From Deltaproteobacteria bacterium HGW-Deltaproteobacteria-4 (GTDB lineage: Bacteria; Desulfobacterota; Desulfuromonadia; Desulfuromonadales; UBA2197), in assembly GCA_002841765.1 (NCBI GenBank), contig PHAV01000014.1, positions 1 to 64,000 on the forward strand: DNA of 64,000 nt, written 5' to 3'. The notes below the pieces were generated by a model, which saw only the letters and a list, made by a program, of their open reading frames with translations, was not told the DNA's origin and did not search any database. Below, piece by piece: positions 36,728 through 46,780 of this stretch; positions within the stretch are counted from its first letter, which is position 1, and the number at the start of each line of letters is the position of its first letter. The translations under genes were made by a program, and so were the position numbers.

Positions 36728-38161
36728 ATGCGCTATTCACCGCTGCTCACCGACCTCTACGAACTGACCATGCTCGCCGGGTACCTGGAGGAAGGGATGG
36801 CAGAGAAACCGGCGGTCTTTGACCTCTTCTTCCGCAAGAATCCCTTCGAAGGGGGCTACGCGGTCTTTGCCGGACTGGAACCGGCTCTGGAGTATCTGGA
36901 GAAGCTGCGCTTTCTGCCGGAGGAACTGGAGTACCTGCGCAGTCTGGGGCTCTTCCAACCCCGCTTTCTCGACTTTCTCCGCGACTTCCGCTTTCACGGC
37001 ACCGTCACGGCCCCGCCGGAAGGGACGGTGGTCTTTGCCAACGAGCCGCTGCTGACCGTGGAAGGGCCGCTCGCCGAGGCGCAGTTCGTCGAGACTGCCC
37101 TGCTCAATATCATCAACTTCCAGACCCTCATCGCCAGCAAGGCTGCCCGCATCGTCCATGCCGCCGCCGGAGCAACCGTTCTCGAATTCGGCCTGCGCCG
37201 GGCGCACGGCCCGGACGGCGGCCTTTCCTGTGCCCGCGCCGCCTGTGTCGGCGGGGTGCGCAGCACCAGCAACGTTTTGGCGGGGATGGTCTACGACCTG
37301 CCGGTGCGCGGTACTCACGCCCACAGCTGGGTGCAGGCCTTCCCCGACGAACTCACCGCTTTTCGCGCTTATGCCGACGCTTTCCCCGACAGCAGCACCC
37401 TTCTCGTCGACACTTACGACACACTGTTAAGCGGCATCCCCAACGCCATCACCGTAGCGCGCGAACTGCGGGAAAAAGGGCACGAACTGCGTGGCGTCCG
37501 TCTCGACTCCGGCGACCTCGCCTATCTTTCCCGCGCCAGCCGCAAGATGTTCGACAACGCCGGCTTTCCCGAGGTCAAAATCGTCGCCTCCAATGAACTC
37601 GACGAATTCGTCATCGATTCGATCCGCGCCGAAGGGGGGCAGATTGATATCTACGGCGTCGGCACCAAGCTGGCAACCGGCAGCGGCAGCGGCGGCGGCG
37701 CGCTCGGCGGCGTCTACAAGCTGGTGGCGATCGATGGCCTGCCGAAATTGAAAGTCACCAGCGACATCGCCAAGGCGACCTTGCCGGGGAAGAAGAAGCT
37801 GCTGCGGGCGCGGGAGCCGGATGGCAGATTTATTCAGGATGTCATCTGTCTGGAGGGGAAGACACCGGGGGCCGGCGCGGTCGTTTTCGATCCCGCTAAC
37901 CCCCTGCAGCAGACCACCCTGCCCGCCGACGTCATCCTCCAGGATCTGCGGCGGGTGGTGATGCAAAACGGGCGACGGACACAACCCCCGGAGATGTTGG
38001 AGGTCATGGCAGCGCGGAGTGCCGGTGAGCTGGCGATGTTGCCGCAGGGCTGTCTGCGCTTTATCAACCCGCACCGCTACAAGGTCTCGATCTGCGACGA
38101 GCTGAAGGAGCTGCGCAACACCTTGATCGCGCAGCTGCAAAGGAGCATGCCCCATGCCTGA
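36728..38161 (+). CDS. pncB: Nicotinate phosphoribosyltransferase
   Basis: The ATG at 36728 has GGAG 7 bases upstream; 477 residues. It makes nicotinate mononucleotide from nicotinate and PRPP, with ATP, in NAD salvage. Recognisable: [17 protein letters not shown] at the N-terminus, [13 protein letters not shown] (about residues 154-166), [13 protein letters not shown] (about 255-267) and [10 protein letters not shown] with the phosphate-binding Gly segment. It overlaps pncA by 8 bases, so NAD salvage from nicotinamide is encoded as a pair. Confidence 0.93.
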   Translation: MRYSPLLTDLYELTMLAGYLEEGMAEKPAVFDLFFRKNPFEGGYAVFAGLEPALEYLEKLRFLPEELEYLRSLGLFQPRFLDFLRDFRFHGTVTAPPEGTVVFANEPLLTVEGPLAEAQFVETALLNIINFQTLIASKAARIVHAAAGATVLEFGLRRAHGPDGGLSCARAACVGGVRSTSNVLAGMVYDLPVRGTHAHSWVQAFPDELTAFRAYADAFPDSSTLLVDTYDTLLSGIPNAITVARELREKGHELRGVRLDSGDLAYLSRASRKMFDNAGFPEVKIVASNELDEFVIDSIRAEGGQIDIYGVGTKLATGSGSGGGALGGVYKLVAIDGLPKLKVTSDIAKATLPGKKKLLRAREPDGRFIQDVICLEGKTPGAGAVVFDPANPLQQTTLPADVILQDLRRVVMQNGRRTQPPEMLEVMAARSAGELAMLPQGCLRFINPHRYKVSICDELKELRNTLIAQLQRSMPHA

Positions 38162-38765
38162 AAAAGCCGCCCTGCTCATTGTCGATGTCCAGAATGACTT
38201 TTGCCCCGGCGGCGCCCTGGGGATCCGCGACGGCGACAAGGTGATCGCACCGCTCAATTACGCCGCCCAACTCTTCAGGGCGGCAGCACTGCCGGTGTTG
38301 ACCAGCCGCGATTGGCATCCGCCGCAGACGCATCATTTTCGCGAATTCGGCGGCGACTGGCCGGTGCACTGCGTCGCGGGGACAGCCGGGGCGGACTTCC
38401 ATCCCGACCTCCAATTACCGGAAGAGACAATGATCCTTTCCAAAGGGATCGACCCAACGTTGGACGGTTATTCGGCCTTCGAGGCGGTCAGCGCTGACGG
38501 CCGGCAAATGGCGGAGCTCCTGGCTGAAATGGGGGTGCAAAGACTCTATATCGGCGGGCTGGCGACCGACTACTGCGTCCTGGCCACCACCCTCGAAGCC
38601 CGGCAGCGTGGTCTGGCAGTGACGGTGCTAATCGACGCTATCGCCGCCGTCGAACTCCTCCCCGGCGATAGCGTCGCTGCTCTCGCCAGGATGACAGGAG
38701 CCGGCGCGCAGCTCGCCAGCGTTGCCGACCTGCCGGACAAACTGCAAGCGAAACGACGGGAGTAA
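38154..38765 (+). CDS. pncA: Nicotinamidase
   Basis: A 203-residue cysteine hydrolase that turns nicotinamide into nicotinate. The catalytic triad is visible: Asp in IVDVQNDF (residue 10), Lys in LSKGID, Cys in ATDYCVLAT, plus the metal motif [10 protein letters not shown] (about residues 51-60) with the usual Asp and two His. The start lies within the pncB 3' end; the next gene, rtcB, starts 5 bases after the stop, so the operon continues. Confidence 0.94.
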   Translation: MPEKAALLIVDVQNDFCPGGALGIRDGDKVIAPLNYAAQLFRAAALPVLTSRDWHPPQTHHFREFGGDWPVHCVAGTAGADFHPDLQLPEETMILSKGIDPTLDGYSAFEAVSADGRQMAELLAEMGVQRLYIGGLATDYCVLATTLEARQRGLAVTVLIDAIAAVELLPGDSVAALARMTGAGAQLASVADLPDKLQAKRRE

Positions 38766-38769
38766 TGCC

Positions 38770-40227
38770 ATGGCCCTACCCCCGCAACTGCGCAAAGTTT
38801 CCGACACCACCTGGGAACTGCCGACCTCTTACAAAGACGGCATGCGGGTGCCGGCGCGGATTATCGCCACGGAATCTCTCCTGCACGGCATGGAGGCCGG
38901 GGTCTTCGAACAGACCGCCAACGTCGCCTGCCTCCCCGGCATCATCAACTACGCCTACTGCATGCCGGACGGCCACTGGGGTTACGGCTTCCCCATCGGC
39001 GGCGTCGCCGCTTTCGACCCGGCCACCGGCGTGATCTCTCCCGGCGGCATCGGCTTCGACATCAACTGCGGCATGCGCCTCTGCCTGACCAACCTCACCG
39101 AAGAGCAGGTGCGGCCGCACATTCGCGAACTCGTTGACCGGCTCTTTGCCGCCATCCCCACCGGCGTCGGCTGCAGCGGCTTTGTCCGCTCTTCGCGCAG
39201 TGAATTCCGCCGGGTGATCGAACGCGGCTCGCGCTGGTGTCTGGAGAACGGCTTCGCCACCCCCGAGGATCTGGAGATGACTGAGGAAGGGGGCGGCTTT
39301 GCCGGCGCCGATGCGGCAGCGTGCAGCGACAAGGCGATCGAACGCGGCTACGACCAGATCGGCACCCTCGGCAGTGGCAACCACTACTGCGAGATCCAGG
39401 TGGCACGGCCGGAGAACATCTTCGACGCAGCGACCGCCCGCGCCTTCGGCATCACCATCCCCAACCAGGTGGTGATCATGTTCCACTGCGGCAGCCGCGG
39501 CTTCGGCCATCAGGTCGCCACCGACTACCTCCAGACTTTTCTGCGGGTAATGACGAGCAAGTACGGGATCAAGCTCTACGACCGCGAACTCGCCTGCGCC
39601 CCTTTCCGCTCCCCGGAAGGGCAGGCCTACTTTGCAGCGATGAAGTGCGCCGCCAACATGGGCTTTGCCAACCGCCAGGTCATCCTCCACCGCATCCGCG
39701 AAGTCTTTGCCCACTGCTTCCATTCCTCCCCCGAGAAGCTGGGGATGCGCATGGTCTACGACGTCGCCCACAACACCGCCAAACTGGAAAAACATTGCAT
39801 CGACGGGGAGATGACCGAAATCCTAGTCCACCGCAAGGGTGCGACCCGCGCCTTCGGGCCGGGGATGGCCGGACTCCCTAACGCTTACCAAGAGACCGGC
39901 CAGCCGGTCATCATCGGCGGCAGCATGGAGACCGGTTCCTACCTCCTCGCCGGCATGACGAGCGCGGAGTCGACTTTCTATACCACCGCCCACGGCAGCG
40001 GCCGCACCATGAGCCGCCACCAGGCGAAGAAGCTGGTCAAGGGCCGCCAGCTGTTGGACGATATGGAGGCGCGCGGCATCCATGTCCGTTCCGCTTCCTA
40101 CGGCGGTCTTGCCGAGGAAGCCGGTTTCGCCTACAAGGATATCGACATCGTCACCGCGGCCACGGAAGTTGCCGGCCTCAGCCGCCGGGTGGTGAAGCTG
40201 GTGCCGATCGGCAACATCAAGGGGTAG
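38770..40227 (+). CDS. rtcB: RNA-splicing ligase RtcB
   Basis: 485 residues from the ATG at 38770 (GGGAG 7 bases upstream). It joins RNA 2',3'-cyclic phosphate or 3'-phosphate ends to 5'-OH ends using GTP and Mn. Family motifs: GGIGFDINCGMRL (about residues 95-107, metal Asp and Cys), GSGNHYCEIQ, MFHCGSRGFGHQ and HGSGRTMSRHQA holding the His that receives GMP. It is followed two bases later by archease, its activator, giving a complete RNA-repair pair. Confidence 0.95.
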   Translation: MALPPQLRKVSDTTWELPTSYKDGMRVPARIIATESLLHGMEAGVFEQTANVACLPGIINYAYCMPDGHWGYGFPIGGVAAFDPATGVISPGGIGFDINCGMRLCLTNLTEEQVRPHIRELVDRLFAAIPTGVGCSGFVRSSRSEFRRVIERGSRWCLENGFATPEDLEMTEEGGGFAGADAAACSDKAIERGYDQIGTLGSGNHYCEIQVARPENIFDAATARAFGITIPNQVVIMFHCGSRGFGHQVATDYLQTFLRVMTSKYGIKLYDRELACAPFRSPEGQAYFAAMKCAANMGFANRQVILHRIREVFAHCFHSSPEKLGMRMVYDVAHNTAKLEKHCIDGEMTEILVHRKGATRAFGPGMAGLPNAYQETGQPVIIGGSMETGSYLLAGMTSAESTFYTTAHGSGRTMSRHQAKKLVKGRQLLDDMEARGIHVRSASYGGLAEEAGFAYKDIDIVTAATEVAGLSRRVVKLVPIGNIKG

Positions 40228-40229
40228 CG

Positions 40230-40661
40230 ATGCCGTTTCGCTTTGACGACACAATATCCCCCGCCGATGTCGCCTTCGCAGCCTGGGGCGCGACGCAGGA
40301 AGAGCTCTTCATTTCCAGCGCCGCCGCCCTGCTCCGCACCATGGTCGAAGCACCGGAAGCGGTAGCGCGGCAACAAAAGCTCACCATCTGCCTGGAAGAC
40401 GAATCACTGGATATGCTCCTCTGGGCCTTTCTCTCGGAACTGATCTTCTACAAGGATGCCCGTCGTCTGCTGCTGCATGCCGATGCGGTGGAGATTGAGG
40501 AAAGGGAGGGGATTTTCCAGTTGGAAGCGCAAGTCAGCGGCGAAGCGATCGCGACCGACCGCCACCACTGCCTCGTCGATGTCAAAGCGGTAACGCTGCA
40601 CTGTTTTCGGGTGATACACGAGGAGGGTTGCTGGAGAGCGGTGGTGGTGCTGGATGTGTAA
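40230..40661 (+). CDS. Archease (RtcB cofactor)
   Basis: A 143-residue archease-family (DUF101) protein: FRFDDTISPADVAFAAWGATQEELFISSAAALLRTM at the N-terminus, FLSELIFYKDARRLL near residue 72 and the C-terminal DVKAVTLHCFRV. Archease speeds RtcB guanylylation and allows multiple turnover. It starts 2 bases after the rtcB stop. Confidence 0.9.
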   Translation: MPFRFDDTISPADVAFAAWGATQEELFISSAAALLRTMVEAPEAVARQQKLTICLEDESLDMLLWAFLSELIFYKDARRLLLHADAVEIEEREGIFQLEAQVSGEAIATDRHHCLVDVKAVTLHCFRVIHEEGCWRAVVVLDV

Positions 40662-40681
40662 GTCTGGCGTGTGGTTGCCTC

Positions 40682-40706
40682 CCCCCTCCTTACTTCAAGG
40701 AGGGGG
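40682..40706. repeat. CCCCCTCCTT hairpin repeat
   Basis: A perfect 10-bp inverted repeat CCCCCTCCTT/AAGGAGGGGG with a 5-base loop just after the archease gene. Related to the hairpins at 56603-56648 and 9775-9797. It may also weaken transcription, but no T-tract follows. The rest of 40707-40914 shows nothing clear besides the proS leader. Confidence 0.7.
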
Positions 40707-40914
40707 TCGGGGGGTGGTGCTCTAGACTTGTTAACGTAATACAAACGTCGGGCGACTCGACTCATCCGAATTCACCATCTCCCTCTACCTGGAAGCAAAA
40801 CCCCCCTCCCCCATCGCGCCATTCTCCTTGCATTCATCCCCCGAATAAGCTAATTTTCCCACTCCGCCACCGGCTCGGCCGCTGCGATTTCCCCCTTTTC
40901 GAGGTCTGACCCCC

Positions 40915-42627
40915 ATGCGCTATTCCCAATACTTTATCCCCACGCTCAAAGAGACTCCGGCCGATGCCGAAGTTATCAGCCATCAGCTTATGCTCCGTGC
41001 CGGACTGATCCGAAAAGTCGCCTCGGGGATCTACAACTATCTCCCCCTCGGCCTGCGGACGATCCGCAAGGTGGAGAAGATTGTGCGGGATGAGATGGAT
41101 CGCGCCGGCGCCCTGGAGATTCTCATGCCGATGGCGAATCCGGCAGAACTGTGGCAGGAGTCGGGACGCTGGGAGAAGTACGGCAAGGAGCTACTGCGCT
41201 TCAAGGACCGCAAGGAAGCGGAATTCTGTATGGGGCCGACCCACGAAGAGGTGGTGACCGATATCGTCCGCCGCGAAGTGCGCTCCTACCGGCAGATGCC
41301 TTTGAACCTGTACCAGATCCAGACCAAGTTTCGCGACGAGATCCGCCCCCGTTTCGGGCTGATGCGCGGCCGCGAATTCATCATGAAGGATGCCTACTCC
41401 TTTGATGTCAACGAAGCCGGCGCCATCGCCGCCTACGACAAGATGTACCAGGCCTACCGTCGCATCTTCGCACGCTGCGGTCTCAACTTCCGCGCCGTTG
41501 AAGCTGATTCCGGCGCCATCGGCGGCAGCTATTCCCACGAATTCATGGTCCTTGCCGATTCAGGAGAAGATGCCATCGTCTCCTGCAACGGCTGCCAGTA
41601 TGCCGCCAATGTCGAGAAGGCGGAAGCGCGTCCCACCGGCGCTCCGGAGCACTGCGACCCCCGCCCGCTGGAGAAGATTGCCACCCCCGGCCAGAAAAGC
41701 ATCGAAGAGGTCTCGACCTTCCTCAAGATCGCTGCCAGCGAGACAGTGAAGTGTCTGATCTTTGTTGCCGATGGCGAACCGGTGGCGGTGCTGCTGCGCG
41801 GAGACCACGAGCTCAACGAGATCAAACTGAGCAAGGTCCTTGGCGCCAGTGAACTCGCCCTGGCCGACGAAGCTCTGGTCAGCAAGGTCACGGGCGCACC
41901 GGTCGGCTTTGCCGGCCCCATCGGCCTGACCATCCGCGTCATTGCCGATCTCGCCGTCGAAGGGCTGCGCAACGTCGTGGTCGGCGCCAATGCGGCCGAT
42001 CTCCACCTCAAGAATGCCAATCCCGGCCGCGACTTCACTCCGAGCCTTTATGCTGATCTGCGCAACGTCGTTCACGGCGACCTCTGTCCGCGCTGCACAG
42101 GGGGAGTGCTGGAAATGTGGCGCGGCGTCGAAGTCGGCCATGTCTTCAAGCTCGGCACCCGCTACTCCGAAGCGATGAAGGCGTGCTTTCTCGACAGTGA
42201 CGGCAAGGAGCAGTTTGTCTACATGGGTTGCTACGGCATCGGCATCGGCCGCACTGCCGCGGCAGCGATCGAACAGAACCACGATGCGAACGGCATCATC
42301 TGGCCGATGGCGATCGCCCCCTTTGAAGTTATCGTCACCATGCTCAACCCCAACGATGAAAGTGTGCGGATGACGTCCGAAGCCCTTTACGCTGAACTGC
42401 AGAAACTCGGCGTCGAAGTGCTTCTCGATGATCGCGACGAGCGGGCCGGCAGCAAATTTGCCGACGCAGAACTGATCGGCATCCCCCTGCGCATCACTGT
42501 CGGTGCGCGCGGCGTCAAGGACGGGGCATTGGAGTTACAGGCACGGAGCGGCGGCGAAAAAGAGCTGATTGCCATCGATGCGATGGCTGCGGCTGTCGCC
42601 GAGAAGGTGCGTCTGGCCAAGGTATGA
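40915..42627 (+). CDS. proS: Prolyl-tRNA synthetase
   Basis: A 570-residue class II synthetase of the bacterial type with the editing insertion (about residues 225-405). [30 protein letters not shown] opens the catalytic core, followed by [18 protein letters not shown] (motif 2 area), [10 protein letters not shown] and, near the end of the core, [10 protein letters not shown] (motif 3), then the anticodon-binding domain. Its stop overlaps the next start (ATGA), opening an operon with the DUF4388 gene, pyrF and rlmB. Confidence 0.96.
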   Translation: MRYSQYFIPTLKETPADAEVISHQLMLRAGLIRKVASGIYNYLPLGLRTIRKVEKIVRDEMDRAGALEILMPMANPAELWQESGRWEKYGKELLRFKDRKEAEFCMGPTHEEVVTDIVRREVRSYRQMPLNLYQIQTKFRDEIRPRFGLMRGREFIMKDAYSFDVNEAGAIAAYDKMYQAYRRIFARCGLNFRAVEADSGAIGGSYSHEFMVLADSGEDAIVSCNGCQYAANVEKAEARPTGAPEHCDPRPLEKIATPGQKSIEEVSTFLKIAASETVKCLIFVADGEPVAVLLRGDHELNEIKLSKVLGASELALADEALVSKVTGAPVGFAGPIGLTIRVIADLAVEGLRNVVVGANAADLHLKNANPGRDFTPSLYADLRNVVHGDLCPRCTGGVLEMWRGVEVGHVFKLGTRYSEAMKACFLDSDGKEQFVYMGCYGIGIGRTAAAAIEQNHDANGIIWPMAIAPFEVIVTMLNPNDESVRMTSEALYAELQKLGVEVLLDDRDERAGSKFADAELIGIPLRITVGARGVKDGALELQARSGGEKELIAIDAMAAAVAEKVRLAKV

Positions 42628-43862
42628 CCCGCCTGGAGCTCGACAGTGCTGACCGCATCGCCCTCCCCACGGCTGTCGCCAATGGCCTGAACAGCCGGGA
42701 ACTGACCCTTGCTTCCCGCTCGCAGCGCCACCTTCTCCTCACCACCGAGGGGGGCGGAGAAGGGCAGATCGCCCTCGCCGGTCGTATCGGCGACCTGCAG
42801 GTGGTGGAAATCCTGTCGATCATCAACATGTTCCGCAAGAGCGGCCTCCTCCACTTCAATCTGGAAGGGGGGAGTAAAGATCTCCACTTCGACGAAGGGG
42901 AACTGGTCTCGGCAACTTCGACCTTCCCCGAGGAAGAGCTCGGCGAATTCCTCCTGACCGCCGGCAAGATCGACCGCGACACCTTGATCAAGACGCGTCA
43001 GGCCGCCGGCAACGATCCACAGACGCTGCGGCTGCAACTGTTACAGGGCGGGCGGCTTACCGAGCAGGATCTGCGCGATGCGGGCGGCGCCCAGATCGAA
43101 GCGATCGTTTATCATCTCATCCCCTGCCAGCAAGGGGATTTCATCTTTGTACAACGTCGCAATACCGAAGCACCGACCGCCAGCCTGGCGCTGCGCACGC
43201 AAAATCTGATCATGGAGGGTTTACGCCGCTCCGATGAACGCCAGCTCTTCATGCGCACCCTGCATTCCCACAATGCGATCCCGGTGGCGACAGGAAAGAG
43301 CGTCGACGAACTCCCGGCCAAGGAAGAGCGCCTGCTGGCCATGGCGAGCAGCGGCAAGCTGACGGTGCGCGATCTCATCGCCCGCAGCGGCCTTGACGAG
43401 TTTCAGACCTTGAGTCTGCTGCACCGCCTGGCCGGCCGAAAGCTTTTGACCTTTCCCTCCCCGGAAACGCCGGAGCTTTCAGCGGATCTGGCTGAAATTC
43501 TGGCGGTTGCCAATGGTGTCCTCGCCGCCCTTTATCAGAAGATCAGTGAAAAGAACCAAAATTTCGGCCTGGAGATGCGGCTGTTCCTCCGCGATCTCCC
43601 GCAACCCTTTGCCTCGGTCCTGCGCCATGCCACTCTCACCGACAAAGGAACCATCGACCCCGGCCAGGTTGCCGCCAATCTCGCGAAATCCCCCGCCGAC
43701 GAGCAGCGCGGCCTCCTCGCCGAGACGCTGAGCGAGCTGGTCTTTATGGCCTGCATGGCGGCGCGCCGCGATCTCGGCGACACGAACTCTCTCCGCCTGG
43801 TGCAGCAAGCCCAGGAGATTGCCATCCGTATCAACCAGCTCAAGGAAAGGAAGAATCCATGA
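42624..43862 (+). CDS. DUF4388-domain protein
   Basis: A 412-residue protein. Residues about 40-145 form a DUF4388/PATAN-like domain ([43 protein letters not shown]), found in regulators of gliding, motility and surface behaviour in myxobacteria and Geobacter relatives. Repeats of a related helical pattern follow ([40 protein letters not shown]). The C-terminal half is helical with no enzyme motif. It overlaps proS and pyrF by 4 bases each, so it is co-translated with housekeeping genes although the family is regulatory. Confidence 0.75.
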   Translation: MTRLELDSADRIALPTAVANGLNSRELTLASRSQRHLLLTTEGGGEGQIALAGRIGDLQVVEILSIINMFRKSGLLHFNLEGGSKDLHFDEGELVSATSTFPEEELGEFLLTAGKIDRDTLIKTRQAAGNDPQTLRLQLLQGGRLTEQDLRDAGGAQIEAIVYHLIPCQQGDFIFVQRRNTEAPTASLALRTQNLIMEGLRRSDERQLFMRTLHSHNAIPVATGKSVDELPAKEERLLAMASSGKLTVRDLIARSGLDEFQTLSLLHRLAGRKLLTFPSPETPELSADLAEILAVANGVLAALYQKISEKNQNFGLEMRLFLRDLPQPFASVLRHATLTDKGTIDPGQVAANLAKSPADEQRGLLAETLSELVFMACMAARRDLGDTNSLRLVQQAQEIAIRINQLKERKNP

Positions 43863-44593
43863 ACCAGGCGATTGAACGCCTTATCTTTGCCCTCGATGTC
43901 GACGAATTTGCCCAGGCGCAGCGCTGGGTCCGGGAACTGCGCAACCATGTCGGCGTCTTCAAGGTCGGCAAACAGCTCTTTACCCGCTGCGGCCCCGATG
44001 TGGTGAAGATGATCCGTGACGAAGGGGGCGAAGTCTTTCTCGACCTCAAGTATCACGACATCCCCAATACCGTGGCGATGGCCGGCATCGAAGCCTGCCG
44101 TCTCGGGGTGAAGATCTTCAACGTCCACGCCCTTGGCGGGCGAGAGATGATGAGCGAGACGGCAAGGAAGGCACTGGAGAGCTGCAACGCCGCCGGCATC
44201 CCCGTCCCTCTACGCATCGCCGTGACCATCCTCACCTCCAGCACCGACGCTACCTTGCGCGAAATCGGCATCGATCGGCCGGTGGCGGAGATGGTGCCGC
44301 GCCTTGCCAGACTCACCCAGGAAGCCGGCTTTGACGGCGTCGTGGCCTCGCCGCTGGAGGTGATGCAGATTCGCGCCGCCTGCGGTCCGGAGTTCAAGAT
44401 CATTACCCCCGGCGTCCGCCCCGCCTTTGCTTCGGCCGACGATCAGAAGCGGATCATGACGCCCGGCGAAGCGATCAGCGCCGGCGCTGATTACCTCGTC
44501 ATCGGCCGGCCGATCTCGGCGGCCCCCCAGCCAATGAGTGCCGCCCAGCTGATCCTCGATGAAATCAGCGCCGCTCTGGAGCAGCGCTCTTGA
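43859..44593 (+). CDS. pyrF: Orotidine 5'-phosphate decarboxylase
   Basis: A 244-residue TIM-barrel enzyme making UMP from OMP. LIFALDVDEFAQA at the start, FLDLKYHDIPNTVAMA (about residues 60-75) with the catalytic DxKxxD pattern, VVASPLEVMQIR and GVRPAFASADDQKRIMTPGEAI phosphate-gripping loop, TSYLVIGRPI-type ending YLVIGRPISAA. It overlaps its neighbours by 4 bases on both sides. Confidence 0.96.
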   Translation: MNQAIERLIFALDVDEFAQAQRWVRELRNHVGVFKVGKQLFTRCGPDVVKMIRDEGGEVFLDLKYHDIPNTVAMAGIEACRLGVKIFNVHALGGREMMSETARKALESCNAAGIPVPLRIAVTILTSSTDATLREIGIDRPVAEMVPRLARLTQEAGFDGVVASPLEVMQIRAACGPEFKIITPGVRPAFASADDQKRIMTPGEAISAGADYLVIGRPISAAPQPMSAAQLILDEISAALEQRS

Positions 44594-45336
44594 GCGAAGC
44601 CGATCTCGTCTACGGCATTAACCCGGTGGTCGAAGGGCTGCGCGGCACCCTGCGCGCCCCCCTCGAACTCCTCGTCCTGAAAGGCGTTCTGCCGCCGCGC
44701 CTGAGTGAAGCGGTGCAACTCGCTAACGCCAAAGGGATCGCGGTACGCCTGCGCGATCGCCAGGATCTCGACCGTCTTGCCGGTCACAAACACCACCAAG
44801 GAGCGATCCTGCGCGTTGCCCCCTTTGCTTACTGCGATCTTGAGGACCTCATCGGTTGCTGGCGCAATAGCGGCGGACCGGCCTTCTTCCTGATCCTCGA
44901 CGGCGTCACCGATCCCCACAACTTCGGCGCCATCCTGCGTAGCGCCGACGCCGCCGGATGTCACGGCGTCATCGTCGGCAAGGACCGCGCCTGCCCGGTT
45001 TCAGGCGTTGTTGAGAAGAGCGCTTCCGGCGCCCTTGCCCATCTCCCCCTCGCCCAGGTCACCAATATCTCCCGTGCCCTCGAAGAGTTGAAGAAGGAAG
45101 GGGTGTGGATCTACGGACTTGCCGGCGATGTCGGCTCCGAGCCGTTGCATGCCGGCGATTACCGAGGCCACGTCGCCCTGGTGGCCGGCAGCGAAGGCGA
45201 AGGATTGCGGCCCAACGTCCGCCGCCACTGCGATCACCTCATCGCCATCCCGATGCGCGGCCAGGTCCCTTCTCTCAACGTCTCCGTCGCCACCGCCGTC
45301 GCCCTCTTTGAAGTCGTGCGGCAACGCCCCCTGTAG
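44590..45336 (+). CDS. rlmB: 23S rRNA (guanosine-2'-O-)-methyltransferase RlmB
   Basis: A 248-residue SpoU/TrmH-type methyltransferase. N-terminal substrate-binding domain opening LVYGINPVVEGLRG, then the knotted SAM domain with motif 1 DPHNFGAILRSADAAG (about residues 111-126), motif 2 VALVAGSEGEGLRP and motif 3 IPMRGQVPSLNVSVA. It methylates G2251 in the peptidyl-transferase region. The likely start is TTG at 44590, overlapping the pyrF stop. Last gene of the proS operon. Confidence 0.94.
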   Translation: MSEADLVYGINPVVEGLRGTLRAPLELLVLKGVLPPRLSEAVQLANAKGIAVRLRDRQDLDRLAGHKHHQGAILRVAPFAYCDLEDLIGCWRNSGGPAFFLILDGVTDPHNFGAILRSADAAGCHGVIVGKDRACPVSGVVEKSASGALAHLPLAQVTNISRALEELKKEGVWIYGLAGDVGSEPLHAGDYRGHVALVAGSEGEGLRPNVRRHCDHLIAIPMRGQVPSLNVSVATAVALFEVVRQRPL

Positions 45337-45358
45337 ACGAGCAAAGCAAAAGACAGCA

Positions 45359-45412
45359 CAAATAAAAAAGGACCCAGCCACATCGGCGGGATCCTTTTTT
45401 ATTTGTGCTATT
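45359..45412. terminator. Bidirectional intrinsic terminator
   Basis: A stem of about 16 bp (AAATAAAAAAGGA and GGATCCTTTTTTATTT region, with inner CAGCC/GGCGG pairing) follows rlmB. It faces the convergent iron-sulfur gene, whose stop is at 45425. Confidence 0.82.
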
Positions 45413-45424
45413 TCCCTCGGCGGC

Positions 45425-46105
45425 TCAGGCGGCTTTGGGCCAGGTCAGTGCCTGCTGCGGACAGGCGGCATGGCAACTTGAACATTTGAGACAATCGCCG
45501 TGCTCCAATCTTCCCGCGTCCCGTTGCGTTGCGATGGCAAGCTCCATCGGGCAGCTTTTCTCGCACAGACCGCACGATTTGCAACTTGCCGCAATCTGCA
45601 TCGGGTACTTCTCCTCACCGATAGTGGCGGTCAAGGTGCCGATCGGACAGACAGCGCACCAGGTACGCGGCTGCCACACCAGTCCCAAAACGATGGCAAC
45701 AGCGGTGGTGACGGCGCAGGCCTGCCAGAAGACCGCCCCCCAATGCTCGGCACTGCCGGGATCCTGCATAAGCTGAAAGCCCATGAATCCCATGAGTCCG
45801 ACAAAGACTCCCCACCGCATTGGCAAGGCACGCAGGCGTTGCGGAATCGCACGACTCCCTCCGACGAAACGAAAAAAGGTATCAAAAAAACTCCCGCGCG
45901 GGCAGATATTTCCGCAGGCATAACGCCCTTTACGCAGACTGTATAGAATGGCCGTCAGCATCACCACCGGGACGATGAAACCGATCAGGGGGAACTTCCA
46001 CCCCAGCGTCAAGGTGGCAAGCATCACCACAGCCAGCAACCATCTGTACAGTTCAGGTTTCTGTCTCTGCGGGGCAATCTGTACAACCTTCTTTTTCAAA
46101 GTCAT
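45425..46105 (-). CDS. NapH-like membrane iron-sulfur protein
   Basis: The start is taken at 46105 (AAGGAG 6 bases upstream). 226 residues: four hydrophobic segments, two Cys motifs at membrane edges (CGNICPRGSFFD, CAVCPIGTL) and two classic 4Fe-4S ferredoxin motifs at the C-terminus (CKSCGLCEKSCP, CLKCSSCHAACP). Layout matches the NapH/NosR/CcoG group of quinol-linked electron carriers. A small cytochrome gene lies just upstream on the same strand, but each has its own signals. The electron acceptor is unknown. Confidence 0.82.
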   Translation of the reverse strand: MTLKKKVVQIAPQRQKPELYRWLLAVVMLATLTLGWKFPLIGFIVPVVMLTAILYSLRKGRYACGNICPRGSFFDTFFRFVGGSRAIPQRLRALPMRWGVFVGLMGFMGFQLMQDPGSAEHWGAVFWQACAVTTAVAIVLGLVWQPRTWCAVCPIGTLTATIGEEKYPMQIAASCKSCGLCEKSCPMELAIATQRDAGRLEHGDCLKCSSCHAACPQQALTWPKAA

Positions 46106-46140
46106 CAACATCTCCTTGATAATTGTTTTATATGTTTATT

Positions 46141-46169
46141 CATATATATCATTTCCAATTTTTCGTCAA
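46141..46169 (-). promoter_or_regulatory. Sigma-70 promoter of the NapH-like gene
   Basis: On the minus strand TTGACG (46169-46164) and TATATG (46146-46141) are 17 bases apart, in an AT-rich stretch ending about 36 bases before the start codon. Confidence 0.65.
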
Positions 46170-46234
46170 GAGGTCAGGGGCCCTTTGTATTTTCCCCCAA
46201 AGCTGATTATTAACGTTGCGGCCTTTCAGGCGCA

Positions 46235-46285
46235 CAAAACAAAAGGGCTCAGCGAAAAAACGCTGAGCCCTTTTGTTTTGCAAGA
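46235..46285 (-). terminator. Long perfect hairpin terminator after the cytochrome gene
   Basis: A perfect 20-bp stem (46235-46254 with 46261-46280) and a six-base A/T loop. The stem itself carries TTTTGTTTTG at the outer end. It lies 15 bases past the cytochrome stop codon and upstream of the NapH-like promoter. Confidence 0.85.
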
Positions 46286-46295
46286 TGTCAAAATT

Positions 46296-46559
46296 TCAAG
46301 GTTTATAGGTTTTCCCCAAGTGCTCGACCAATGCCTTCTTCTCCTCGCCGCTTAATTGCGCCCCCTTGCCCATCATTCGGGAGACAGTCGATTCCCACTC
46401 CGCCGGGGTCTTTTTTGCCGCCTTGGGCCTTGCCGCCGGATGGCAGACCGAACAGCGTTGTTCAAGGAGACTGGCACCATCCTTTGCCGGAGCAGCAGCA
46501 ATACTGATACCGGTGAAACCGAAAGTAAGGGCCAAACCGAGCAACAAACCTCTTTTCAT
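46296..46559 (-). CDS. Small periplasmic monoheme cytochrome c
   Basis: An 87-residue protein with a signal peptide (RGLLLGLALTFGFTGISIAAA), one CxxCH haem motif (CSVCH, about residues 37-41) and a candidate axial Met in SRMMGKG (about residues 64-70). It ends EEKKALVEHLGKTYKP, like the last helix of class I cytochromes. Probably a soluble periplasmic electron carrier. Next to the NapH-like gene but with its own terminator. Confidence 0.82.
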   Translation of the reverse strand: MKRGLLLGLALTFGFTGISIAAAPAKDGASLLEQRCSVCHPAARPKAAKKTPAEWESTVSRMMGKGAQLSGEEKKALVEHLGKTYKP

Positions 46560-46744
46560 TGTGTACCTCCTCTGATGAATTTTCCCTGCTGGATTAGCAG
46601 TGAAAAACTATATCATAAAGTTATCATAGTCTAAAAGGATCTGAAAACTTGCCGCTGCTCTTTTTTTCATCAACAATGTCCGCATCGCAGCAGCCAGCCG
46701 ACACCGGCGACAAGGGAAGTCGACAACCGTGCCCCTTCCTACCT

Positions 46745-46759
46745 TGGCATAGCCCGTGC
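46745..46759 (+). promoter_or_regulatory. Sigma-54 promoter of nifV
   Basis: TGGCATAGCCCGTGC fits the -24/-12 consensus TGGCAC-N5-TTGC with correct spacing between GG and GC. It lies about 100 bases before the nifV start codon. No NifA-type TGT-N10-ACA site was found upstream in the 46560-46744 gap, which holds nothing else recognisable. Confidence 0.85.
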
Positions 46760-46780
46760 TAAAGAAGTAATTAACCCCCT

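Noticed and set aside
38776-39795. 339-codon minus-strand ORF opposite rtcB
   Set aside because: Antisense shadow of a strongly conserved gene.
40662-40914. T-box or other tRNA-sensing leader before proS
   Set aside because: No T-box bulge sequence or antiterminator/terminator pair seen; only a hairpin repeat near archease.
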